Position numbers and translations under genes: made by a program
Shown: positions 1 through 7,303 of the stretch, in pieces
How the letters are laid out: the number at the start of each line of letters is the position of its first letter
Position numbering within the stretch: position 1 is the first letter of the stretch
Source of the DNA: DATEEW01 sp035273665
GTDB lineage: Bacteria > Pseudomonadota > Gammaproteobacteria > Burkholderiales > SG8-39
NCBI GenBank assembly: GCA_035273665.1
Contig: DATEOW010000025.1
Span: forward strand, 1 to 7,640
Direction of reading: 5' to 3'
DNA: 7,640 nucleotides
The notes under the pieces: model-generated
What the model was told of the DNA's origin: nothing
Seen by the model: only the letters and a program-made list of their open reading frames with translations
Database searches by the model: none

Positions 1-188
1 CGCGCGCGATCGAGCAAGATCTGCGCTCGCAAAACCGCCGCACCGCTCGACTTGGGGCCGACAGGCGCGGTCAGTTTCGCGTCATTGACGATAGTCGGCG
101 TTAGATCGAGAACAACCTGAGGTGCGGCGTGTGCGAAGGAGACGTACATTGAAGCGGCGATAAAGCACGCAATTGAATTCCGCGTCAT
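1..188 (-). CDS. Probable L,D-transpeptidase precursor, N-terminal part only (runs off left edge)
   Basis: I translated this by hand from the ATG at 188-186. The reading frame stays open to position 1, giving about 62 residues. The start is Met-Thr-Arg-Asn, followed by a short hydrophobic stretch and an AHA-AP boundary near residue 21, which reads as a Sec signal peptide cleaved by signal peptidase I. The mature part contains SGAAVLRAQILLDRAR. That resembles the peptidoglycan-binding-like region ahead of the YkuD catalytic domain in proteobacterial L,D-transpeptidases, where 'LLDRA.FSPGEIDG' is common. Such enzymes form 3-3 crosslinks or attach proteins to peptidoglycan in the periplasm. The catalytic His/Cys motif lies outside the window, so the enzyme call is inference. 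The start lies 51 bases past the alaS stop on the same strand, so read-through is possible. The ribosome binding site is poor (AAGAAAAGAACC). Confidence 0.6.
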   Translation of the reverse strand, partial: MTRNSIACFIAASMYVSFAHAAPQVVLDLTPTIVNDAKLTAPVGPKSSGAAVLRAQILLDRA

Positions 189-190
189 AA

Positions 191-235
191 GGTTCTTTTC
201 TTAAGCAGTGCCTTCGACACTGCAAGTAACGAACC
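191..235 (-). other. Imperfect inverted repeat between alaS and the transpeptidase gene
   Basis: An inner perfect 6-bp stem (GCAGTG 205-210 with CACTGC 218-223, 7-base loop) is nested in an outer GGTTC/GAACC stem (191-195 with 231-235). Short partial pairing joins the two. On the minus strand there is no U-run after the stem, so it is not a convincing intrinsic terminator. The outer arm sits 2 bases from the transpeptidase ATG and covers the place where a ribosome binding site would be. It could therefore limit translation, or be a weak terminator or protein site. Only the pairing is seen; a role is inferred. Confidence 0.35.
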
Positions 236-239
236 TGTC

Positions 240-2864
240 TTATTTAAGGCGCTCTGCGACCCACTGAGAAACCGAGGCCAAGGCGCCGGGCACTTTTGCC
301 GGTTCGGTGCCCCCCGCTTGCGCCATATCCGGGCGACCGCCGCCTTTGCCGCCCACTTGTTGCGCGACGAAGTTCACCAATTCGCCAGCTTTCACTTTTG
401 CGACAAGGTCAGGCGTGACGCCTGCGATCAAACTCACTTTGTTGCCATCACTTGCGGCCAGTACGACCGCGGCGGATTTCAATTTATCGCGCAGCTTGTC
501 GAGCGTTTCACGCAAGGTCTTGACGTCCGCGCCCTCAAGCGATGCAGCAAGCACCTTGATGCCATTGACGTCCTGCGCTTGATTGAACAGTTCGTCGCCT
601 TGCGAAGCCGCCATTTTCGACTTCAGACGAAGCAGTTCACGCTCCAACGCACGAACGTTATCGAGCACCTGCGCGATTTTCACCGGGAGTTCCGGCGCAG
701 GCGCCTTCAACTCGTTCGCCGCGCGCTCTAAAAGACGTTCCTGACGCTGCACATAAGCAAGCGCAACATCGCCGCAAATCGCTTCGACGCGCCGCACGCC
801 CGCCGCTACGCCGCTCTCGGACACGATCTTGAAAAACCCGATGTCTCCCGTGCGGAGAACATGCGTGCCGCCGCATAACTCGCGCGAACTACCGATGTCG
901 AGCACGCGTACCTCATCGCCATATTTTTCGCCGAACAACATCATGGCGCCGGATTTCTGCGCCTCGGCGATCGGCATCACGCGCGCGTTGGTCGCATGGT
1001 TTTCCAAAATCTCGGCATTCACCAGCTGTTCGACGCGTCGAATCTGCTCATCCGTCATCGGCGCGTTATGGACAAAGTCGAAGCGGGTTTTCTCGGCATC
1101 GACGAGCGAGCCTTTTTGCTGGACATGCGGGCCGAGCACTTCTCGCAGTGCCTTGTGCATTAAATGTGTCGCGGAGTGATGGCGCACGGTGCGCGCACGC
1201 GCCTGCATGTCGACGCGCGCAGTGATGTTAGCGCCAACGGAGACCGTGCCTGTTTTTACAACACCGTGATGACCGAAAACCGCCGCTTGTAACTTCTGTG
1301 TGTCTTCTACAGCGAAGATGCCGTTCGTCGCGCGCAATTCGCCGCGGTCGCCGACTTGACCGCCGGACTCGGCATAAAAAGGCGTGTGGTCTAACACCAC
1401 AATGCCCATGTCGCCCTCGCTTAACTGCTCGACCTGCGCGCCTTCCTTGTAGAGGGCGACGATCTGCCCTTTCTCCTCAAGCTTTTCGTAACCGTGGAAG
1501 GTCGTCGCAACACCGCTGTACTGCAGATTTGCGGCAACCTTGAATTTACCGGCCGCGCGCGCTTGCTCTTTTTGACGACTCATCGCCGCATCGAATGCCG
1601 CGTCGTCCACCGTCATGTTTTGTTCGCGGCAAATGTCGGCCGTTAGATCGAGTGGAAATCCATAGGTATCGTGCAGCTTGAACGCGGTCTCGCCATTGAA
1701 GACGGTCCCACCGCTTTTCTTCGTCGACCCCAGTTCGGCTTCGAGAATCGCCATGCCGTTTTCAATCGTGGCAAAGAAGCGCTCTTCTTCCTGCTTGAGC
1801 ATGTCCGCGATGCGCGACTGATTCGACACCAGTTCGGGATAGGCCTCGCCCATTTCCTTGACGAGATCGGGCAGCATGCGGTGAAAGAACGCAGCGCGCG
1901 CGCCGAGCTTATAGCCGTGACGAATCGCTCGACGAATAATGCGGCGAAGGACATAGCCGCGTCCTTCATTGCCGGGGATCACCCCGTCGGCGATCAGAAA
2001 AGAACAGGCGCGAATATGGTCCGCCAATACCTTGAGCGAGGGATTGTCTAGATCGCTCGTTTTCGTTTCGCGCGCGCCGGCTTTAATGAGCGCCTGGAAA
2101 AGATCGATCTCGTAATTCGAATGCACGCCTTGCATCACAGCGGCCATGCGCTCGAGTCCCATGCCCGTATCGACGCTCGGCTTGGGCAGCTTATGCATGA
2201 CCCCCGCTTCGTCGCGATTAAATTGCATGAACACGTTGTTCCAAATCTCGATGTAGCGATCGCCGTCCTGCTCCGGCGATCCCGGCGGACCCCCTTCGAC
2301 ATCCGGACCGTGGTCATAGAAAATTTCGGTACAGGGGCCGCAAGGACCCGTGTCGCCCATCATCCAAAAATTGTCGGAGGCGTAGCGCGCGCCTTTGTTA
2401 TCGCCGATCCGCACGATGCGCTCTTTGGGGACACCGATCTGTTTATTCCAGATCTCGTAGGCTTCGTCATCCTCTTCGTAGACCGTCACCCACAGTTTTT
2501 CGGGGGCGAGGCCGAAGGTCTTGGTCAGCAATTCCCAAGCGTAAGCAATCGCATCCTGCTTGAAGTAATCGCCGAAGCTGAAGTTACCCAGCATTTCGAA
2601 GAAGGTGTGATGCCGAGCGGTGTAGCCGACATTCTCCAAGTCGTTATGTTTGCCACCGGCGCGCACGCACTTTTGCGATGTGGTCGCGCGGTTGAAGGGA
2701 CGTTTATCGAAGCCGAGAAAAACATCCTTGAACTGATTCATGCCCGCGTTAGTGAACAGCAAGGTCGGGTCATCGTGCGGAACCAAAGAACTGGAAGCGA
2801 CGATCTGATGCCCCTTGGAGGCGAAGAACTGGAGGTACTTGCTGCGGATGTCGGCGGACTTCAT
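240..2864 (-). CDS. alaS: Alanyl-tRNA synthetase, full length
   Basis: It charges tRNA-Ala with alanine in the cytoplasm and clears mischarged Ser- and Gly-tRNA. It has 874 residues, against 876 in E. coli. The class II catalytic core is at the N-terminus: motif 1 region around 25-50 (TNAGMNQFKDVFLG), motif 2 region HHTFFEMLGNFSFGDYF at 85-101, VDTGMGLER at 231-239, and GYVLRRIIRRAIRHG at 303-317. The editing domain keeps all four expected metal ligands: H563 and H567 (HSATH), C664 and H668 (CGGTH). The C-terminal C-Ala domain has the glycine-rich GGKGGGRPDMAQAGG at 838-852. The start MKSADIRSKYLQFF matches the family N-terminus, so ATG at 2864 is secure even though no Shine-Dalgarno precedes it. 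The gene is complete, with no frameshift. It follows egtB after 123 bases. Confidence 0.98.
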   Translation of the reverse strand: MKSADIRSKYLQFFASKGHQIVASSSLVPHDDPTLLFTNAGMNQFKDVFLGFDKRPFNRATTSQKCVRAGGKHNDLENVGYTARHHTFFEMLGNFSFGDYFKQDAIAYAWELLTKTFGLAPEKLWVTVYEEDDEAYEIWNKQIGVPKERIVRIGDNKGARYASDNFWMMGDTGPCGPCTEIFYDHGPDVEGGPPGSPEQDGDRYIEIWNNVFMQFNRDEAGVMHKLPKPSVDTGMGLERMAAVMQGVHSNYEIDLFQALIKAGARETKTSDLDNPSLKVLADHIRACSFLIADGVIPGNEGRGYVLRRIIRRAIRHGYKLGARAAFFHRMLPDLVKEMGEAYPELVSNQSRIADMLKQEEERFFATIENGMAILEAELGSTKKSGGTVFNGETAFKLHDTYGFPLDLTADICREQNMTVDDAAFDAAMSRQKEQARAAGKFKVAANLQYSGVATTFHGYEKLEEKGQIVALYKEGAQVEQLSEGDMGIVVLDHTPFYAESGGQVGDRGELRATNGIFAVEDTQKLQAAVFGHHGVVKTGTVSVGANITARVDMQARARTVRHHSATHLMHKALREVLGPHVQQKGSLVDAEKTRFDFVHNAPMTDEQIRRVEQLVNAEILENHATNARVMPIAEAQKSGAMMLFGEKYGDEVRVLDIGSSRELCGGTHVLRTGDIGFFKIVSESGVAAGVRRVEAICGDVALAYVQRQERLLERAANELKAPAPELPVKIAQVLDNVRALERELLRLKSKMAASQGDELFNQAQDVNGIKVLAASLEGADVKTLRETLDKLRDKLKSAAVVLAASDGNKVSLIAGVTPDLVAKVKAGELVNFVAQQVGGKGGGRPDMAQAGGTEPAKVPGALASVSQWVAERLK

Positions 2865-2865
2865 G

Positions 2866-2896
2866 AAAAAGCGCTAAGGCGCTCAAGATCGAGCGC
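2866..2896 (-). promoter_or_regulatory. alaS leader with two mutually exclusive hairpins next to the start codon
   Basis: Reading the minus strand toward alaS, GCGCTC-GATCTT-GAGCGC (2896-2879) is a perfect 6-bp stem. Its 3' arm is reused by a second hairpin, AGCGC-CTTA-GCGCT (2883-2870). That hairpin runs straight into five T residues (2870-2866), one C and the alaS ATG. The two stems cannot form together. The second resembles a short intrinsic terminator, or a structure occluding initiation, and the first would act as its antagonist. No purine-rich Shine-Dalgarno is present. In E. coli, AlaRS is known to repress its own gene by binding a palindrome near the promoter, so an operator is another reading. 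The pairing is seen; regulation is inference. Confidence 0.4.
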
Positions 2897-2967
2897 AAAT
2901 GATTGAAAGGCGTAGATTTTCGCCGGAATACCCCGCAGGCGCAAACTTTGAGGAAAGTGGCCTGTTC

Positions 2968-2987
2968 AGCCCTGTTCGAAAAGGGCT
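2968..2987 (-). terminator. Hairpin immediately after egtB stop, possible weak terminator
   Basis: AGCCCT (2968-2973) pairs perfectly with AGGGCT (2982-2987) around an 8-base loop that contains TTCGAA. It begins directly after the egtB stop codon at 2988-2990, the usual place for a terminator. On the minus strand the stem is followed by GAACAGG, not a U-run, so factor-independent termination would be poor. It may protect the mRNA 3' end or have no role. Overlapping it is a direct repeat CCTGTTC (2961-2967 and 2971-2977). Confidence 0.35.
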
Positions 2988-4268
<1,281 letters not shown>

Positions 4269-4319
4269 AGCGCCTCCAGTAAAACGTGGTCGGTGTTGTT
4301 ATTGTGCAAGGCTGAGTCC

Positions 4320-4375
4320 CGCGATTGCGGGGGAACTTCATACTAGCCTAATTTCTGGAATCGGCTAGCGTCGCC
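4320..4375 (-). other. Two hairpins in the recX-egtB gap
   Basis: The 117-base gap holds no gene. In minus orientation, recX is followed by CTAGCC...GGCTAG (about 4344-4369), a perfect 6-bp stem. The loop can extend the pairing with ATT/AAT. Further along is CCCGC-AATC-GCGGG (about 4319-4332), 5 bp with a tetraloop. Neither is followed by a U-run. The first could mark the end of recA-recX transcription, with an egtB promoter nearby, but I find no convincing -35/-10 pair. Confidence 0.3.
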
Positions 4376-4385
4376 GGCGAACACT

Positions 4386-4820
4386 TTAATTGCTGCCGCT
4401 TTCCCGAATAACGCGTTGAATTGCTTCCGATGAGAACCCGCGCGCTTGGAGAAAACGGTACTGCTTGGCCTTTTCCTCAGCACTTTGCGGTGTTTTACCG
4501 AAACGTTTGAGCCACGCCCCGCGCGCGCGCGCAATTTCGGTCGATCGTAACGCCGCCGCCACTTGGGTTGTGTCGGCGACGCCCTGCATCCGAAGTTCTT
4601 GGACGATGCGTGCGCTGCCGTAACGCGGCGCCAAACTGTGGGCGCGCGCTTCAGCGTAGCGCTGGTCGGAAAGCAGTTTGCGGCGTTCGAGGTCGTCGAG
4701 CAAGGCGCTGAGGTCGTCGCCTTCGACGATATGCGCAATCAACTTCCGCGCGAGTTCGGCCCGGCTGTGTTCACGCCGAGCGAGCAGGCCGATGGCCCGC
4801 TCGCGCAGAGTTTTGCTCAT
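4386..4820 (-). CDS. recX: Regulatory protein RecX
   Basis: RecX binds RecA filaments and blocks their growth, tempering recombination and SOS induction. It has 144 residues, normal for the family. It is built from helical repeats visible as LRERAIGLLARREHSRAELA (5-24), LLSDQRYAEARAHS (49-62), RYGSARIVQELRMQGV (66-81) and KQYRFLQARGFSSEAIQRVI (119-138). It is rich in Arg and Lys, as expected for a protein sitting in the RecA filament groove. The ATG overlaps the recA stop as ATGA, so translation is probably coupled to recA. A GGAAG sequence inside the recA end, about 10 bases upstream, may serve as ribosome binding site. Co-expression with recA fits its role as a brake. It is complete and undamaged. 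Confidence 0.95.
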   Translation of the reverse strand: MSKTLRERAIGLLARREHSRAELARKLIAHIVEGDDLSALLDDLERRKLLSDQRYAEARAHSLAPRYGSARIVQELRMQGVADTTQVAAALRSTEIARARGAWLKRFGKTPQSAEEKAKQYRFLQARGFSSEAIQRVIRESGSN

Positions 4821-5869
4821 TCAGCCGCGACTTCCGCCAGGAGGACGGGATTGTTGACGCCGACTTTCTCGCGCACCAGCGCTTCGATTTCCGCGGCCAT
4901 TTCAGGATGGTCGCGCAGAAATTCACGCGCGTTGTCCTTGCCCTGACCGATGCGGTCTTTCTTGTAGCTGTACCAAGCGCCGGATTTTTCGACGATGTCG
5001 TGCGCCACACCCAACTCCAGGATTTCGCCTTCGCGCGAAATGCCTTCGCCGTACAGAATGTCGAAAATCGCTTCGCGGAAAGGCGGCGCGACTTTGTTCT
5101 TGACGACTTTGACGCGGGTTTCGTTGCCGATGACTTCGTCGCCTTTTTTCAGCGAACCGATACGGCGGATATCGAGCCGTACCGACGCATAAAATTTGAG
5201 CGCGTTCCCGCCGGTGGTGGTTTCGGGGCTGCCGAACATGACGCCGATTTTCATGCGGATCTGGTTGATGAAAATAACCAGCGTATTCGTGCGCTTGATA
5301 TTGCCGGTGAGCTTGCGCAGCGCCTGACTCATCAGGCGGGCTTGCAGGCCGGGCAGGGAATCGCCCATTTCGCCTTCGAGTTCGGCTTTGGGCACGAGTG
5401 CCGCGACCGAGTCGATCACGATGACGTCGATGGAACCGGAACGCACCAGCATGTCGGCGATTTCCAGGGCCTGCTCGCCGGTATCCGGTTGCGAAATCAG
5501 GAGTTCGTTGATGTTGACGCCGATTTTCTGAGCGTATTGCGGGTCGAGCGCGTTTTCCGCGTCGATGAAGGCGGCCGTGCCGCCCATTTTCTGGATTTCG
5601 GCGACGACTTGCAGTGTCAGGGTCGTCTTGCCGGAGGATTCCGGTCCATAGATTTCGACCACGCGGCCGCGCGGCAATCCGCCGACGCCCAGCGCGATGT
5701 CCAGGCCGAGGGACCCGGTGGAAACCACCTGTACATCCTGCACGGCATTGGAGTCCATGCGCATGATCGAGCCCTTGCCGAACTGCTTTTCGATCTGCGC
5801 CAGCGCCGCGGTCAGGGCCTTGGAACGGTTTTCTTCCATGATGTTGCTGAGATCCTTGTCTGAGTGCAC
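4817..5869 (-). CDS. recA: Recombinase RecA
   Basis: ATP-dependent strand-exchange recombinase and co-protease that triggers LexA self-cleavage. Numbered from the GTG start it has 350 residues: Walker A GPESSGKT at 75-82, catalytic Glu105 in FIDAENALD, Walker B VIVIDS around 149-154, DNA loop L1 near 165-179 and loop L2 (NQIRMKIGVMFGSPETTTGG) at 202-221. I prefer GTG at 5869 because GGGAG lies about six bases upstream. An in-frame ATG at 5839 would give a 340-residue protein (MEENRSKALTAAL) closer to known N-termini, but its AAGGA lies 13 bases away. Two oddities: Asn106 replaces the His that normally follows the catalytic Glu, and the C-terminus (LLAEVAAE) lacks the long acidic tail of E. 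coli RecA. A LexA-like site and promoter lie upstream. Confidence 0.98.
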   Translation of the reverse strand: MHSDKDLSNIMEENRSKALTAALAQIEKQFGKGSIMRMDSNAVQDVQVVSTGSLGLDIALGVGGLPRGRVVEIYGPESSGKTTLTLQVVAEIQKMGGTAAFIDAENALDPQYAQKIGVNINELLISQPDTGEQALEIADMLVRSGSIDVIVIDSVAALVPKAELEGEMGDSLPGLQARLMSQALRKLTGNIKRTNTLVIFINQIRMKIGVMFGSPETTTGGNALKFYASVRLDIRRIGSLKKGDEVIGNETRVKVVKNKVAPPFREAIFDILYGEGISREGEILELGVAHDIVEKSGAWYSYKKDRIGQGKDNAREFLRDHPEMAAEIEALVREKVGVNNPVLLAEVAAE

Positions 5870-5972
5870 GTTATTCTCCCATGAACAAAATAAGCGATGT
5901 CCTACGCCGCGGAGTGTGCAACCGGCGCTGGCTCAACACGCGAGCCTGCGGTTCCGCAGATCAGCCGGGGGC

Positions 5973-6001
5973 ACTATAACGCTGCACTGGGAATGTGTAC
6001 A
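5973..6001 (-). promoter_or_regulatory. Predicted sigma70-type promoter of recA
   Basis: On the minus strand, TGTACA (6001-5996, four of six matches to TTGACA) is followed by a 17-base spacer and TATAGT (5978-5973, five of six matches to TATAAT). Initiation would fall near 5966, giving a leader of about 97 bases before the recA GTG. The -35 box lies inside a LexA-like operator, the expected layout for an SOS gene. The leader can form a small stem CTGCG-GAAC-CGCAG. No start site has been measured. Confidence 0.6.
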
Positions 6002-6004
6002 GTA
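5985..6004 (-). promoter_or_regulatory. LexA-like SOS operator upstream of recA
   Basis: The minus strand reads TACTGTACACATTCCCAGTG. It has the exact CTG-N10-CAG core and matches 14 of 20 positions of the E. coli LexA consensus TACTGTATATATATACAGTA. It covers the -35 box and part of the spacer of the predicted recA promoter, so bound LexA would block RNA polymerase. A LexA-controlled recA is standard in beta- and gammaproteobacteria. The lexA gene itself is not in the window. Confidence 0.6.
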
Positions 6005-6011
6005 GTCCGTA

Positions 6012-6027
6012 CAGGTTTTTTATACAG
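6012..6027 (-). promoter_or_regulatory. Second, degenerate LexA-like site upstream of recA
   Basis: CTGTATAAAAAACCTG has a strong left half (CTGTATA) and an AT-rich core like an SOS box. Its right half is CTG where CAG is expected. It lies just upstream of the better operator and could aid LexA binding, or act as an AT-rich upstream element. This is weaker evidence than the 5985-6004 site. Confidence 0.35.
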
Positions 6028-6037
6028 CCCTTTTCGC

Positions 6038-6538
6038 CTAGTCCGGCAACCGGCTGAGCAGCCCTTGCAACGCCGCGATGACGGCTTGCCGGCGTATCGA
6101 CTCCCGGTCACCCTTGAAGTGCTGCGTGCGCGATTCGGCGGCGCCTTCTTGAATCGCCCAGGCAAAACACACCATGCCGACCGGCTTATCCGGTGTGCCG
6201 CCGGTGGGACCGGCAATGCCCGTGATCGATAACGCGGCTTGCGCCCGGCTACGGGAGAGCGCGCCCGCCGCCATTTCGCGCGCCGTCTCTTCGCTCACCG
6301 CGCCAAAGTCGGCCAGCGTCTGCGTCTTCACGCCCACGAGATCTTGCTTGGCTTCATTGGAATAAGTGACGAGTCCACGATCGAACCAAGCGGAACTACC
6401 CGAAATGGCCGTCAGTGCCTGGGCCACCCAACCACCGGTACAGGATTCCACTGTCGTGAGCTTCCAGCGCCGCACCGTGAAGGCTTGCGCGACCTGCACC
6501 GCCAGTCCGCTGAGTTGTGTATCCGGTTCGGTGTCCAT
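6038..6538 (-). CDS. pncC: Nicotinamide-nucleotide amidase (CinA C-terminal domain protein)
   Basis: It deamidates nicotinamide mononucleotide to nicotinate mononucleotide, recycling the NMN released by NAD-dependent DNA ligase. At 166 residues it matches the stand-alone enzyme (E. coli PncC has 165), without the N-terminal MoCF-like domain of full-length CinA. Family motifs are clear: ESCTGGWVAQAL (31-42, with S32), WFDRGLVTYSNEAKQDLVGV (51-70, with K64), FGAVSEETAREMAAGAL (78-94) and SITGIAGPTGGTPDKPVGMV (104-123). No clear Shine-Dalgarno precedes the ATG. It lies just upstream of recA, as in many proteobacteria. The 168-bp gap with its own SOS promoter suggests recA is mostly transcribed separately. 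Older annotations call this gene cinA or ygaD. Confidence 0.95.
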   Translation of the reverse strand: MDTEPDTQLSGLAVQVAQAFTVRRWKLTTVESCTGGWVAQALTAISGSSAWFDRGLVTYSNEAKQDLVGVKTQTLADFGAVSEETAREMAAGALSRSRAQAALSITGIAGPTGGTPDKPVGMVCFAWAIQEGAAESRTQHFKGDRESIRRQAVIAALQGLLSRLPD

Positions 6539-6558
6539 TCGCGTCGTGGAGTATGGAA

Positions 6559-6590
6559 GAATGCACCCGCCCTCCTCGGCGGATGCATTC
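6559..6590 (-). terminator. 13-bp stem-loop between the 52-residue membrane protein and pncC
   Basis: On the minus strand GAATGCATCCGCC pairs with GGCGGGTGCATTC along all 13 positions, counting one G-U pair, around the loop GAGGAG. It starts 16 bases after the stop codon of the small membrane protein, a typical terminator position. What follows is UUCCAUACUCC, a poor U-tract, so it may terminate only partly or act as an RNA processing or stability element. The plus-strand version has a C-A mismatch in place of the G-U pair, so the minus-strand RNA folds better, in agreement with the gene direction. Confidence 0.5.
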
Positions 6591-6606
6591 GATCAATCAG
6601 GCGATG

Positions 6607-6765
6607 CTATCGCCCGATCAAGATGAAGATCCCCGCAGCGATTGCGAGAATCCCCATGAGCATCGGCAACCCGGAAAAGCTAAGGCCGGCGAGCGCAATC
6701 AAGCCGCCCAGAATCAGCCAGATCGCCAGTAAAAGAAGCCCGATGTTTTTTGTTATAGCTGCCAT
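6607..6765 (-). CDS. Small two-helix membrane protein of unknown function
   Basis: It has 52 residues starting MAAITKNIGLLLLAIW. Two hydrophobic segments (about 8-27 and 31-50) are split by a short turn, SFSGLP, and the chain ends in Gly-Arg. This predicts a helical hairpin in the inner membrane with almost no soluble part. I start at the ATG at 6765 because GAGGGGG (6780-6774) lies eight bases upstream. A longer frame reaching 6810 would add 15 hydrophilic residues and place the ribosome binding site inside the gene, so I reject it. I recall similar short unnamed proteins with an 'LLLAIWLIL...GILALAAGILIL' pattern in other bacteria, but cannot name a family. It lies between the NPYAPP protein and pncC and is followed by a strong hairpin, so it may be the last gene of the pgpA transcript or have its own promoter. 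Confidence 0.75.
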   Translation of the reverse strand: MAAITKNIGLLLLAIWLILGGLIALAGLSFSGLPMLMGILAIAAGIFILIGR

Positions 6766-6827
6766 TCTTGAATCCCCCTCTTGTTTAAGTTGAACTACGG
6801 CGTGAAACACCTGAAACGTCGAATCTT

Positions 6828-7295
6828 TTAGACCTTATCAGCGCGAAAAATCAAATAACCGCCTTGGCGGGAATACACCTTAACCGGATGCTTTAATTCG
6901 ATGAGGAAGGCCGCAATAGAGAGCGCGATGGCGAATAAAGATACGAGTGTAACGGCCACTGCCGACGCTCTTAGATCGCCCGTGAAACTTCCGATAATCA
7001 TTGGAACACACGGCAGCAACATCAAAGCACGCCACCATGTTGGATGTTGATAGGGCTGAAGTGTACGCATCCCGCGTATTGGCGGAATGATCAACAGAGC
7101 GCTTAGAAGCAGCACTACCAATATCTCAGGCAGCGTGAATGCAGCGAGAAACTGCCGAAATAGAAATATGGGCGCTGTGGAGAACAAAGCCAAACCAAAG
7201 AACATCCATTTGGTCCGCCTCCATGACGGCGGTAGTGCTTGCGCATCCCGATCCCGCAACGGAGATTTTGGCGGTGCATAAGGATTCATATCCAT
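6828..7295 (-). CDS. Four-helix integral membrane protein with NPYAPP N-terminus, function unknown
   Basis: It has 155 residues. The N-terminus MDMNPYAPPKSPL is a motif found at the start of many otherwise different small membrane proteins in beta- and gammaproteobacteria. Four hydrophobic segments follow, at about 30-47, 54-73, 88-104 and 110-133. A short polar tail ends VYSRQGGYLIFRADKV. No catalytic motif is visible and I do not recognise the family. The gene starts 8 bases after the pgpA stop, so it is probably co-transcribed with pgpA. ATG at 7295 or the second ATG at 7289 could be the start; neither has a good ribosome binding site. Base composition looks more AT-rich than the core genes (about 48 percent G+C in the 60 bases from 7141), which fits a less constrained or acquired gene. 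Confidence 0.75.
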   Translation of the reverse strand: MDMNPYAPPKSPLRDRDAQALPPSWRRTKWMFFGLALFSTAPIFLFRQFLAAFTLPEILVVLLLSALLIIPPIRGMRTLQPYQHPTWWRALMLLPCVPMIIGSFTGDLRASAVAVTLVSLFAIALSIAAFLIELKHPVKVYSRQGGYLIFRADKV

Positions 7296-7303
7296 GACGA
7301 ACC

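Noticed and set aside
205..223. Strong bidirectional terminator after alaS
   Set aside because: The 6-bp stem is clear, but neither strand has a U-run after it, so I list it only as an inverted repeat.
2121..2906. Plus-strand open frame (261 codons) opposite the start of alaS
   Set aside because: It mirrors the alaS coding sequence and extends only 42 bases past it; no domain or ribosome binding site supports it.
4907..5863. Long plus-strand open frame (318 codons) opposite recA
   Set aside because: It is fully antisense to an unmistakable recA. Its composition (many Asp, His, Arg, Phe) is typical of the reverse complement of a GC-biased gene, and it has no recognisable motif.
6766..6810. 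Upstream extension of the 52-residue membrane protein
   Set aside because: The extension would place the strong GAGGGGG ribosome binding site inside the gene and add a hydrophilic segment unlike the rest; the ATG at 6765 is better placed.
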